64,000 nt of DNA from Ardenticatenaceae bacterium (GTDB lineage Bacteria > Chloroflexota > Anaerolineae > Promineifilales > Promineifilaceae), in assembly GCA_020634435.1 (NCBI GenBank), contig JACKBS010000004.1, positions 248,001 to 312,000 of the forward strand, in the 5' to 3' direction. The notes beneath the pieces are model-generated. The model searched no databases, was not told the origin of the DNA, and saw only the letters and a list, made by a program, of their open reading frames with translations. Positions 17,712-25,188 of this stretch are shown in pieces; within the stretch, counting starts at the first letter, position 1, and each line of letters begins with the position of its first letter. A program made the translations under genes and the position numbers.

Positions 17712-18659
17712 TCATTCCAGTTCGCCAATATCCAGCGGCGTGGCCTGCATGATTTCCTTGAGGATGCCTAGATGGGTATGGCCACGCAGGGCACTTTCTG
17801 GGTGGATGAGGCAGCGATGGGAGAGAATGGCCGGGGCGAGCTTTTTTACGTCGTCGGGCAGGGTGTAGTCGCGGCCCTGAACGGCCGCATATGCCTGGAT
17901 GCCTCGGTAAAGTGCGTGGCTGCCGCGCGGGCTGGCTCCCAGGATCAGGTCTTTGTGCCGCCGTGTGGCAAACGTTAGCCGCACAATGTAGTCGCGAATC
18001 GTGTCGTCTACGTGTACGTCCCACACCTGTCGTGCCAATCGGGGCAACTCGTTACCGTCCACCACCTGTGTCAGGCTTTCGATGGGGTGGGCGCGGCCCA
18101 GGTTGAGCAGCATCTGGCTTTCGCTGGCTTCGTCCAGGTAGCCCAGGCTCAGCTTCATGAAGAAGCGATCCAGCTGGGCTTCGGGCAGTGGGAAGGTGCC
18201 TTCATATTCCACTGGATTTTGGGTGGCGAGAACAAAAAACGGCCGTTCCAATTCGTGCGTCACCCCATCCACTGTCACTTGCCGCTCGCCCATCGCCTCC
18301 AACAACGCTGACTGCGTGCGCGGCGTGGCCCGGTTGATCTCGTCGGCCAGCAAAATGTTGGTAAAGACGGGGCCGGGTACAAAGGTAAAACCCTGCTTTT
18401 GTTGGTCGAAAATGGAGACGCCGGTGACGTCGTTGGGCAGTAAATCGGGGGTACACTGCAAGCGCTTGAACTGGATGCCCAAACTCACGGCAAAAGCGCG
18501 AGCCAGCATTGTTTTGCCCACGCCGGGCACGTCTTCCAGCAGGGTGTGCCCTTCACACAGCAAGGCCACTACGAGCAGCTCCAAATTCGGCCGTTTGCCG
18601 ATAATCACTTTTTCCACGTTATCCAACAGGGTTTGGGCGAAGGTTCGTATCTCGTTCAT
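17712..18659 (-). CDS. MoxR-family AAA+ ATPase
   Basis: 315 residues. Walker A is GVGKTMLARAFA (about 45) and Walker B is ILLADEINRATPRTQSALLEAM (about 107). Sensor 1 lies in VLATQNPVEYEGTFPLPEAQLDRFF, and the lid domain contains ASPRGSHALYRG. MoxR ATPases remodel proteins together with vWA/DUF58 partners, encoded just downstream. All residues needed for ATP hydrolysis appear present. The ATG at 18659 lies a few bases after an AATAAT-like -10, so this transcript may also be nearly leaderless. Confidence 0.93.
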   Translation of the reverse strand: MNEIRTFAQTLLDNVEKVIIGKRPNLELLVVALLCEGHTLLEDVPGVGKTMLARAFAVSLGIQFKRLQCTPDLLPNDVTGVSIFDQQKQGFTFVPGPVFTNILLADEINRATPRTQSALLEAMGERQVTVDGVTHELERPFFVLATQNPVEYEGTFPLPEAQLDRFFMKLSLGYLDEASESQMLLNLGRAHPIESLTQVVDGNELPRLARQVWDVHVDDTIRDYIVRLTFATRRHKDLILGASPRGSHALYRGIQAYAAVQGRDYTLPDDVKKLAPAILSHRCLIHPESALRGHTHLGILKEIMQATPLDIGELE

Positions 18660-18808
18660 TGGGATTATTGTCCCTCGTATTGGGGAATCTCACAAGTGCG
18701 CTGTGGGAGAGTGAAAGCAAATAGGAATAAGGGCAAACTTTTCACTTTTCACTTTTTACGTACCACATTTAACTGCGTCTTCCGTTGGCATACACGCGCC
18801 GCGCGGCA

Positions 18809-18814
18809 TAAAAT
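18809..18814 (+). promoter_or_regulatory. -10 box TAAAAT for the DNA methylase gene
   Basis: TAAAAT ends 9 bases before the ATG at 18824; no Shine-Dalgarno sequence is visible. A hairpin-like AAAGTGAAAAGT repeat lies just upstream (18741-18762). Confidence 0.45.
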
Positions 18815-18823
18815 AGCCGCAAC

Positions 18824-20827
18824 ATGACAATACCACTCGACACCGACTTTGACACCGATTTTGCCAACCAGATTGCCCAACTGGAAGCATATAACAAGCA
18901 TCATTACCGGCCCAACAGCTATTTGCACAAATGGTGGGCGCGGCGCTGTGGCAGCACGTTTCGCCTAATCCTCAAGCAGCTAGTGGACGATGAGGCACGG
19001 CGAGATTATTACACGCCAGGCGGGCTGGCGGGCAAAATCATCCTGGACCCGATGATGGGTGGCGGCACCACGCTGCACGAGGCGATCCGCCTGGGGGCGC
19101 ACGTCATCGGCGCGGATTTGGAGCCAATTCCGGTGCTTCAGGCGCGGGCTACGCTGACCAAAGTGGACCTGGCCGAGCTGGAGCGGGCGTACAAGCAGTT
19201 TTACACCGAGCTGCGCAAAGCGGTGTCGCCCTATTTCCAGACAGTTTGCCCGGAGAGTGGGTTGGTGACGGCCGTAAATTACACCCTCTATGGCGTTCAG
19301 CGCATTTGCAACGGCCGTCTTGTCATTGTGGTGGATTCGCTGGTGCTGCGTGTGGAACCAAATGGCTCAATGATTCGACTGTGCCCCAAGTGCCATGCGG
19401 TGTTGTTGGATACGGCCGTTTGCACCTGCGGCGATGGGGGCGACAAACCCCGGCTGCTGGAAAAAAGCGCCATCAGCAGCGAAGATGAGGTGACCGATCT
19501 AGACATTCCGTTTTACCAGCGCTATGTGCCGCTGGTGCTGGTGACCCGTTGTCCGCGCCGGGCGGACACCGCCAAAGGGCTGCGCTTCAAAACTCCCGAT
19601 GCTCAAGACCTTGCGCTGCTGGCGGAGGCCGATGCCTTGCGCGAATCGCTGCCATTTGCCCCGGCTGATTTTGCCATTGAGCCTGGGCGTAAATCGCGCC
19701 AGCTGACCCCGCGCGAGATTCACAACTACCTCGACCTCTTTTCCAGCCGACAGCTTTTGTATTTGCATCACGCTATCCAACTGCTGCCGCAGTTTGCCCC
19801 GGAAATTCGGCTTAATTTGGGGCTTTTGGTCTCTACCTCGCTGGAATTTAACTCGATGCTGTGCGGCTATAAAGGCAAAAACAAGCGGCGCGCCGGGGCG
19901 ATCAGGCACACCTTTTCACACCACGCTTACTCGTTTCCCTACACGGCGCTGGAGAATAATCCGGTGTACCCACGCCAGGCGTCGGGCACGCTGCAAAAGT
20001 TGTTCCAGGCGCGGATACGCAACGGCCGTTTGTGGGCACAAAAGCCGCGAGAGCGGGTGATCGGTAAGCGGTTGTCGGTGGGCAGTGAAAAGGTAAAAGT
20101 GAAAAGTGGCATTGGGTTTGTGGAGATTTTGGGGGAGCGGGATGCCGGGGTTGAGGTGCCGTCGGTGGCCGCGATGACGGACAAGCACGACGCAGCTTTT
20201 TTGCTGCTGCAAGGCTCCTCTACCCAACTGGATTTGCCCGATGGCAGCGTTGATTTTATCGTGACCGATCCGCCCTATTTTGACAGTGTGCAATACAGCG
20301 ATTTGGCCGCCTTTTTCCGCGTTTGGTTGCGGCACCTGCTGCCGGATGCCGCCAACTGGCGCTACAACACGCAAGAATCTGCCGTGGATCCACACCAACT
20401 GGACAGCGAAAGTCGTTACACAGAGCTGATGAGCGGTATTTTTGCCGAGTGTCGCCGGGTGTTGAGGGATGAAAACGGCCGTTTCATCTTTACCTTCCAC
20501 CATTGGAATCCAAAGGGCTGGGCTGCACTCACCGTGGCGCTGCGGCAGGCGGGTTTTGCCCTGGTAAACCGGTACGCAGTTCACTCCGAAAACCCCATTT
20601 CGGTACACATCACCGGCATGAAGGCGCTGCTGCACGATGCAATTCTGGTGTTTGCCCCGGCCGAGCGGGTGGCTGTGGAGTGGGAACGGCCGTCGCAGAT
20701 CAACCTGAGCGACAGCGAGCAATTTTGCTACGACTGCGGCACCTTTTTGGGCTGGATGTTGCAGCAGGATGCGGTGGCGGAAACGGCCGTTTTGGACCTG
20801 TGGCAAGAGATGTTGGCCAATGTCTGA
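18824..20827 (+). CDS. Orphan DNA methyltransferase (DUF1156-like, DPPY amino-methylase)
   Basis: 667 residues. An N-terminal YRPNSYLHKWWARRCGSTFRLIL segment is typical of DUF1156-type methylases. IILDPMMGGGTTLHEAIRLG is the SAM-binding FxGxG equivalent and VDFIVTDPPYFDSVQYSDL holds the DPPY catalytic motif of N6-adenine or N4-cytosine methylases. Between them a zinc-ribbon-like segment appears (LCPKCHAVLLDTAVCTCG). No restriction enzyme or S subunit lies nearby. Around residue 420, GSEKVKVKSGIG is encoded by sequence like the AAAGTGAAAAGTG intergenic repeat, so a repeat may have entered the gene. The gene carries seven ACGGCCGT copies. Its recognition site cannot be read. Confidence 0.8.
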   Translation: MTIPLDTDFDTDFANQIAQLEAYNKHHYRPNSYLHKWWARRCGSTFRLILKQLVDDEARRDYYTPGGLAGKIILDPMMGGGTTLHEAIRLGAHVIGADLEPIPVLQARATLTKVDLAELERAYKQFYTELRKAVSPYFQTVCPESGLVTAVNYTLYGVQRICNGRLVIVVDSLVLRVEPNGSMIRLCPKCHAVLLDTAVCTCGDGGDKPRLLEKSAISSEDEVTDLDIPFYQRYVPLVLVTRCPRRADTAKGLRFKTPDAQDLALLAEADALRESLPFAPADFAIEPGRKSRQLTPREIHNYLDLFSSRQLLYLHHAIQLLPQFAPEIRLNLGLLVSTSLEFNSMLCGYKGKNKRRAGAIRHTFSHHAYSFPYTALENNPVYPRQASGTLQKLFQARIRNGRLWAQKPRERVIGKRLSVGSEKVKVKSGIGFVEILGERDAGVEVPSVAAMTDKHDAAFLLLQGSSTQLDLPDGSVDFIVTDPPYFDSVQYSDLAAFFRVWLRHLLPDAANWRYNTQESAVDPHQLDSESRYTELMSGIFAECRRVLRDENGRFIFTFHHWNPKGWAALTVALRQAGFALVNRYAVHSENPISVHITGMKALLHDAILVFAPAERVAVEWERPSQINLSDSEQFCYDCGTFLGWMLQQDAVAETAVLDLWQEMLANV

Positions 20828-20833
20828 TTTTGG

Positions 20834-20861
20834 TTGACAACCGCGCAACCCACCGTATATT
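20834..20861 (+). promoter_or_regulatory. Sigma-70-type promoter TTGACA-16-TATATT
   Basis: TTGACA (20834-20839) and TATATT (20856-20861) are 16 bases apart and lie between the methylase stop and the next gene. Transcription would start near 20868, giving a leader of about 125 bases to the ATG at 20994. Confidence 0.6.
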
Positions 20862-20993
20862 CTTTGGCTACTCATGAGTTCATTCATTCGCGCGTTTTTT
20901 AGGCAAATGGTTTCCCGATTAGGTGTTGCCGGGACGGAACGGCCGTCGGCACCGCCATCTCGCGCCGCGCTTGAAACAACCCTAGGAGGCACC

Positions 20994-22727
20994 ATGGTCA
21001 AAGTTCCCAACAAGATTGGTTTTCATACCGGGCCAGGCGGTAACCCCACCGGCATTGGTGATTGGATGCGCGCGTTGGACAAAGCGCAAATTCCTTTTTG
21101 CCTCAAATCGGCCGACCATTACGGCCCCATTTTTGAGGCTCAGGAAATCATGAAGAAAAGCGGCGTGCCGCACGTGCTTATCTTCCGCCTCAGCGACAAC
21201 CACAGCGAATACACCTACGACACACCGCCGTACAAAGACCCGAAATACGTCAATGACCCGGAAGGCGGGGCGGAAAAACATTGGCGCAAAACCGTGGCCA
21301 AACTACCGCCCGAGTTCGATAAAAAGCGCGTCTGGTTGGAAGTGATTAACGAGGTAGATAAAAATCTGTGTGACTGGTTGGGCCGATTTGCCGTGCGCAT
21401 TGCCAATCTGGCCCAGCGCGACGGCTACAAAGTGTCCTTGTTTTCCTGGTCGGGTGGTGAACCGGAGCCAAGCGGCTGGGAGACGCCGGGCATGCTGGCT
21501 TATTTGCGCCTGTGTGCGGAACGGCCGTCCCAGGCGGCCGTTGCTGTACACGAGTACAGCTTCATTGAGAGCAACATCTTTGACCAATTTCCGTTTAAAA
21601 TCGGACGTTTTCAATACTTGTTCCAGGTTTGCGACAAGCACAACATTCCTCGGCCACGGGTGCACATTACCGAATGGGGTTGGACGCTGGACAGCGTGCC
21701 CACGCCCGCCAAAGCCATTGAAGATATTCGTCGCGTGGGTGAGCTGTACGCCCGTTTCCCCGAGGTGGAAGGCGCGGCCATTTGGTATTTAGGCCCCGGT
21801 TTTGGCGGTATTGCTGATAAAGCGCAGCGCCTCATTAAGCCCGTGACCGATTTTACGCTGAAGCACCGCTTTACCGTGCCCGAAGGCAGCGGTGAGATCA
21901 ACGTGCCGGAGATTGGCAGTCCGCCGCAGCCCATCGTCCCCGAACCGCCCCCACCAACCCCAGAGCCGCCCGCACCACCTCCAGAACCGGTAGCACCACC
22001 TGAGCCAGTGACACCGTCGCCCCCGCCCATACCGGAACCACCGCAGCCGCCACAGCCCACACCGGCTCCCAATGCTCAATTTGTGGCCGATGTTACCATC
22101 CCTGATGACACGCGCTTGCAGGCAGATTCAACCTTTGTGAAGACATGGCGCATCAAAAATACCGGCAATGTGGCTTGGGGAACTGGCTACAAGCTGGTGT
22201 TTGCCGACGGCACCGCCATGACGACGCAGACTGCCCAACCCGTACCCACTGTGCAGCCGGGCCAAACGGCCGATCTTTCCATCCAGTTCACCGTGCCAGC
22301 CAAACCAGGCGTCTACTTCTGCGATTGGCGCTTGCAGGACGAGCAGGGCGACATCTTCGGTGACATCATATTTACCCGCATCATTGCCATGGATGACCGA
22401 CCCAGCGACGGCGCATACGTGGCCGATGTGACCATCCCCGACGACACGCGCATGACGCCAGGGCAGGCGTTTACCAAGACGTGGCGAGTGAAGAATAGTG
22501 GGAAACGGCCGTGGAACGACAATTTCCGGTTGGTGTTTGTGAAGGGCACGGCGATGACTACCCAGCGCAGCCTTCCGCTGCCCGCCTGTGCGCCAGGGCA
22601 GGAAGTGGAAATCTCTATTCAGCTAAACGCCCCGCTGCGGCGGGGTACCTACTTTGGCGATTGGAAAATGCGCGACGATCGGGGGAATTTATTCGGGGAT
22701 GTGCTCTACTTGCGGATAAAGACCTGA
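20994..22727 (+). CDS. TIM-barrel glycosidase-like protein with two NBR1-type Ig domains
   Basis: The N-terminal barrel (about 300 residues) has KIGFHTGPGG, VWLEVINEVDKN (Asn-Glu pair), VAVHEYSFIE and RVHITEWGWT (likely nucleophile Glu). A long Pro/Glu linker (PEPPPPTPEPPAPPPEP and onward) leads to two tandem domains. Both begin VADVTIPDDTR and continue with KTWRIKNTGNVAW / KTWRVKNSGKRPW and GVYFCDWRLQDEQG / GTYFGDWKMRDDRG. This is the four-tryptophan pattern of the NBR1 central Ig-like domain, known in bacteria. AGGAGG lies 5 bases before the ATG at 20994, which favours it; an in-frame ATG at 20874 would add 40 residues without a signal peptide. No export signal is seen. Confidence 0.75.
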   Translation: MVKVPNKIGFHTGPGGNPTGIGDWMRALDKAQIPFCLKSADHYGPIFEAQEIMKKSGVPHVLIFRLSDNHSEYTYDTPPYKDPKYVNDPEGGAEKHWRKTVAKLPPEFDKKRVWLEVINEVDKNLCDWLGRFAVRIANLAQRDGYKVSLFSWSGGEPEPSGWETPGMLAYLRLCAERPSQAAVAVHEYSFIESNIFDQFPFKIGRFQYLFQVCDKHNIPRPRVHITEWGWTLDSVPTPAKAIEDIRRVGELYARFPEVEGAAIWYLGPGFGGIADKAQRLIKPVTDFTLKHRFTVPEGSGEINVPEIGSPPQPIVPEPPPPTPEPPAPPPEPVAPPEPVTPSPPPIPEPPQPPQPTPAPNAQFVADVTIPDDTRLQADSTFVKTWRIKNTGNVAWGTGYKLVFADGTAMTTQTAQPVPTVQPGQTADLSIQFTVPAKPGVYFCDWRLQDEQGDIFGDIIFTRIIAMDDRPSDGAYVADVTIPDDTRMTPGQAFTKTWRVKNSGKRPWNDNFRLVFVKGTAMTTQRSLPLPACAPGQEVEISIQLNAPLRRGTYFGDWKMRDDRGNLFGDVLYLRIKT

Positions 22728-22813
22728 CAGGTTTATGAACCCACTTTACAAACGAGTAACTTTACTGAACGAAGATGCTTGCTTGTAAAGTAGCGTCGAA
22801 AACCTATCAGGTC
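22721..22813. repeat. ACCTGACAGGT intergenic cruciform, copy 1
   Basis: GACCTGACAGGTTT (22721-22734) pairs with AAACCTATCAGGTC (22800-22813). Inside, ACTTTACAA pairs with TTGTAAAGT. The TGA of the preceding gene lies in the left arm. A second copy is at 55576-55639. Confidence 0.7.
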
Positions 22814-22823
22814 TGTTTGTTTT

Positions 22824-23876
22824 TTAACCAGCCAGGAATTCTTCCATGTTGGCTTTGCTGATGCGGTACGCGTTACCGATCTTGCGGGCCTTTAAATCGC
22901 CAGCCTCAATGGCTGCCATGATATCCTCATAAGAAACCTGCAAAATTTCGGCGGCCTGCTGTGGGGTCAGCACATCGGGCATACCGGCGGCACCGCCGCT
23001 GGCGGGCGCAGGTTGAGACTGCTGGGTCTGCTGCGGCTGCTGTTGCTGCTGGTTTTGCAGATTCTGCATGGCGGCCATACCCATTGCGCCAAAACCAATT
23101 TCACCCATGCTGCCGCCGGACGGATTGTTGGCGGCGGCGACAAACGCGTCGGCCTGCTGCTTCTGGGTGTAGCTGGTGCCGTAGCCCATGTTGGTAACCA
23201 CTTCCAGCGATTTGGGATGCAGACCCATGCGGATGTTGAAGTCAACCAGCACCATGCCCAGCGCATCGAATTCCGCCTGGAGCAAGCCAATCAGTAGTTC
23301 ATTGAGGTCCTGCGAGAAGGATTGCAGCTGCGCCGGACCAAGGTTCTTGGCAATGGCCAGCTCGCTCATCTTGTCTTGCATCATGATAGCCAGCTTAGGA
23401 TCGAGACGATCTTTGAGCTGCGGCTGGCGTACGCTTTCGCGGAAGGCATCCATTGCGTTGAGGAAGCGCCACGGCTCTTTCACCCGCACCACGTAGGTGC
23501 CGTTGCCAACGATGGCGCTGGCCCCCGGCGGGCGGTTGAGGTGCTCAATGATGATCGGCTGGGTAGTGCCCCACTTCATCGTAAGGTCGGTGGTTTTTAC
23601 AAAGTAGACGTCGGCGGTGAAGACATTTTTGCCGCCAAACAGCCCTTTTTCTACCCAATCCATGAGGAAGGGCACATTGGCGGTGGTGAGGATGTGGGTG
23701 CCAGGTTCAAAGGTGCCCATTGCTTCACCAGAGCGTACGAATACGGCCGTTTCTCCCGGATTCACAATCAGGGGTGAGCCTAATTTAATATCGCCCAGGC
23801 CGCCGGGCGGGAACTTACGCACAACTTCGTCTCGAAGCCAGGAATCAATTGCTACGCGATCAAACACTTTTGCCAT
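22824..23876 (-). CDS. SPFH-domain protein fused to a C-terminal excisionase-type helix-turn-helix
   Basis: 350 residues. The N-terminal 240 form an SPFH (stomatin/YdjI-like) domain: LGSPLIVNPGETAVFVRSGE, GTHILTTANVPFL, FTADVYFVKTTDLTMKWGT and YVVRVKEPWRFL. A glutamine-rich linker (about 270-300) follows. The last 50 residues read LTPQQAAEILQVSYEDIMAAI and GDLKARKIGNAYRISKANMEEFL, a MerR/excisionase-like HTH_17. SPFH proteins scaffold membrane assemblies. A DNA-binding-type end is unusual and may instead serve protein contacts. AAGGAG precedes the ATG. It is the last gene of a cluster with a helical protein, a zinc-ribbon protein and DUF2207. Confidence 0.85.
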   Translation of the reverse strand: MAKVFDRVAIDSWLRDEVVRKFPPGGLGDIKLGSPLIVNPGETAVFVRSGEAMGTFEPGTHILTTANVPFLMDWVEKGLFGGKNVFTADVYFVKTTDLTMKWGTTQPIIIEHLNRPPGASAIVGNGTYVVRVKEPWRFLNAMDAFRESVRQPQLKDRLDPKLAIMMQDKMSELAIAKNLGPAQLQSFSQDLNELLIGLLQAEFDALGMVLVDFNIRMGLHPKSLEVVTNMGYGTSYTQKQQADAFVAAANNPSGGSMGEIGFGAMGMAAMQNLQNQQQQQPQQTQQSQPAPASGGAAGMPDVLTPQQAAEILQVSYEDIMAAIEAGDLKARKIGNAYRISKANMEEFLAG

Positions 23877-23896
23877 GAGTCAATCTCCTTAAAAAT

Positions 23897-23954
23897 AGAG
23901 ATTGGAGATGGGAGACTTTTTTAATCTCCAACTGCTAATCTCCAGTCCCCAATC
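23897..23954. repeat. GGAGATTGGAGAT intergenic repeat, copy 2
   Basis: GAGATTGGAGATGGGAG faces TTAATCTCCAACTGCTAATC around a T-run. Less regular than the copies at 17650 and 40428. Confidence 0.65.
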
Positions 23955-23959
23955 ACAAA

Positions 23960-24535
23960 TTAAAAGTCGCTTTTCAGGTCGTCGGTGGCGTCGGATTCGC
24001 CGATGCCTTTGATCACTTCGTCGCGGCCATCAAAGATGGTGTTGGCTTCTTTGACCTCGCTGTCCAGGGCACGAATGGCCCCGGCGATGTCGCCATCATC
24101 GATGACGGCTTTTTCGAGAACGGCCGTACTGGCGGCAATCTGGTCAGCCAGGTTCAGCATGTTTTCATCGAAGGCGTAAATGCGGGCTAAATCTTCTTCT
24201 TTCACCTTGATGGCATCAAAGAAACCAGCGTAGCCTTGCGGGGCGTCTTTCACTTTGCCAATCAATCCCATCAGGCGGGTATCCACACGGCCCATCGGTT
24301 CGGCATGGTCAATCGCCTTGATGATGTCGCGGCTCAACTCCTCGCTGATGCCGCCAAACAGGAGGCGAGTGCCTTCCAAACGGTCAGCGATGGTTTTGCG
24401 CAGCAATTGATCCGCCTCGCGACGGCGACTGCGTTCCATGTACCCATCCAGCCCAGGAATCTTGCTCAGCAATTTGCCCAGTCCAGTGGATTCGCCCTGG
24501 ATTTTGTCAAATAAATCGGAAATTTGTTCTTTCAT
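23960..24535 (-). CDS. Helical cytoplasmic protein of unknown function
   Basis: 191 residues, strongly helical and charged, with no signal peptide or membrane helix: MKEQISDLFDKIQGESTGLG, MERSRRREADQLLRKTIADR, LEKAVIDDGDIAGAIRALDS. The pattern suggests a coiled-coil or helical-bundle partner. GAGAGG precedes the ATG. It lies between the zinc-ribbon membrane protein (upstream) and the SPFH protein (downstream) on the same strand; the context suggests it works with the SPFH scaffold. No family was recognised. Confidence 0.7.
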   Translation of the reverse strand: MKEQISDLFDKIQGESTGLGKLLSKIPGLDGYMERSRRREADQLLRKTIADRLEGTRLLFGGISEELSRDIIKAIDHAEPMGRVDTRLMGLIGKVKDAPQGYAGFFDAIKVKEEDLARIYAFDENMLNLADQIAASTAVLEKAVIDDGDIAGAIRALDSEVKEANTIFDGRDEVIKGIGESDATDDLKSDF

Positions 24536-24579
24536 ATTGGGTCGCCTCTCTTTACAAGGTTTCGCGTAACTGTAGCCAG

Positions 24580-25098
24580 TTACTTTTCTAAGAAATATTC
24601 CGTGCCGCAGTAGGGACAGCGAATGACGCCCTTCCCGGCCAGTTCCAGTTCGCCGCCGCAGTGCTCACACTTGTTCAGTTCGTGCAGCTCTTTGGCCTGG
24701 CGAGAGTATAACATACCTTCATCCCAGTTTACATAGCCAGAAAACAGCCCCATGCCCACCAGCTGGTAGAGCATGTTTTGCACCGCTTCGCGGTTGCTGT
24801 TTAGTTCAATCACCAGGTCGCTAATGGCAATCTGGCCGTGGGTCTTCACGATGTCGAGCAGTTTGCGTTGTTCTTGGGCCCGAGCAGAAACGGCCGCATC
24901 TTGCCCACCTTTCCATAGCATAAACGCGCCAAAGCCCAATTGCGGCAGCACCAACACCAAAAAGCCCAGGGTGATGCCCAGCGCCATGCCGCCCGCTGTC
25001 AGCCGCCCTTCGCCGCGATACACCACCATCAACACAGTCACAATAATGCCAACGATAACGCCGCCAGCGATGAGAATAAATCCAAGTGTCTTGCCCAT
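24580..25098 (-). CDS. Membrane protein with winged-helix-like middle and C-terminal zinc ribbon
   Basis: 172 residues. Two transmembrane helices near the start (TLGFILIAGGVIVGIIVTVL; MALGITLGFLVLVLPQLGFG) precede a region that looks like a PCI/winged-helix motif (ILDIVKTHGQIAISDLVIE-like, NREAVQNMLYQLVGMGLFSG). The end, CEHCGGELELAGKGVIRCPYCGTEYFL, is a CxxC...CxxC zinc ribbon. It sits between DUF2207 and the helical protein, and its zinc ribbon resembles those fused to SPFH proteins in other bacteria, which supports a joint membrane complex. Function unknown. Confidence 0.75.
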   Translation of the reverse strand: MGKTLGFILIAGGVIVGIIVTVLMVVYRGEGRLTAGGMALGITLGFLVLVLPQLGFGAFMLWKGGQDAAVSARAQEQRKLLDIVKTHGQIAISDLVIELNSNREAVQNMLYQLVGMGLFSGYVNWDEGMLYSRQAKELHELNKCEHCGGELELAGKGVIRCPYCGTEYFLEK

Positions 25099-25117
25099 AA
25101 CTTTTTCCGTTGGTTAT

Positions 25118-25178
25118 AGATTGGACCAATTTGCCATCCCTCCTTTGAGAGCTTCTTTTAGAGAAATTGGTCCAATCT
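25118..25178. repeat. AGATTGGACCAATTT intergenic hairpin
   Basis: AGATTGGACCAATTT (25118-25132) pairs perfectly with AAATTGGTCCAATCT (25164-25178). It lies between the DUF2207 gene and the zinc-ribbon gene and could attenuate transcription within the cluster. Confidence 0.65.
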
Positions 25179-25188
25179 TTGTGAATGT

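Noticed and set aside
18824..20827. Part of a DISARM, BREX or type I restriction system
   Set aside because: No helicase, nuclease, specificity subunit or phosphatase gene lies nearby; the flanking genes are metabolic or membrane genes.
19916..21013. 365-codon minus-strand open frame
   Set aside because: Antisense to the methylase and the next gene's start; no recognisable domain.
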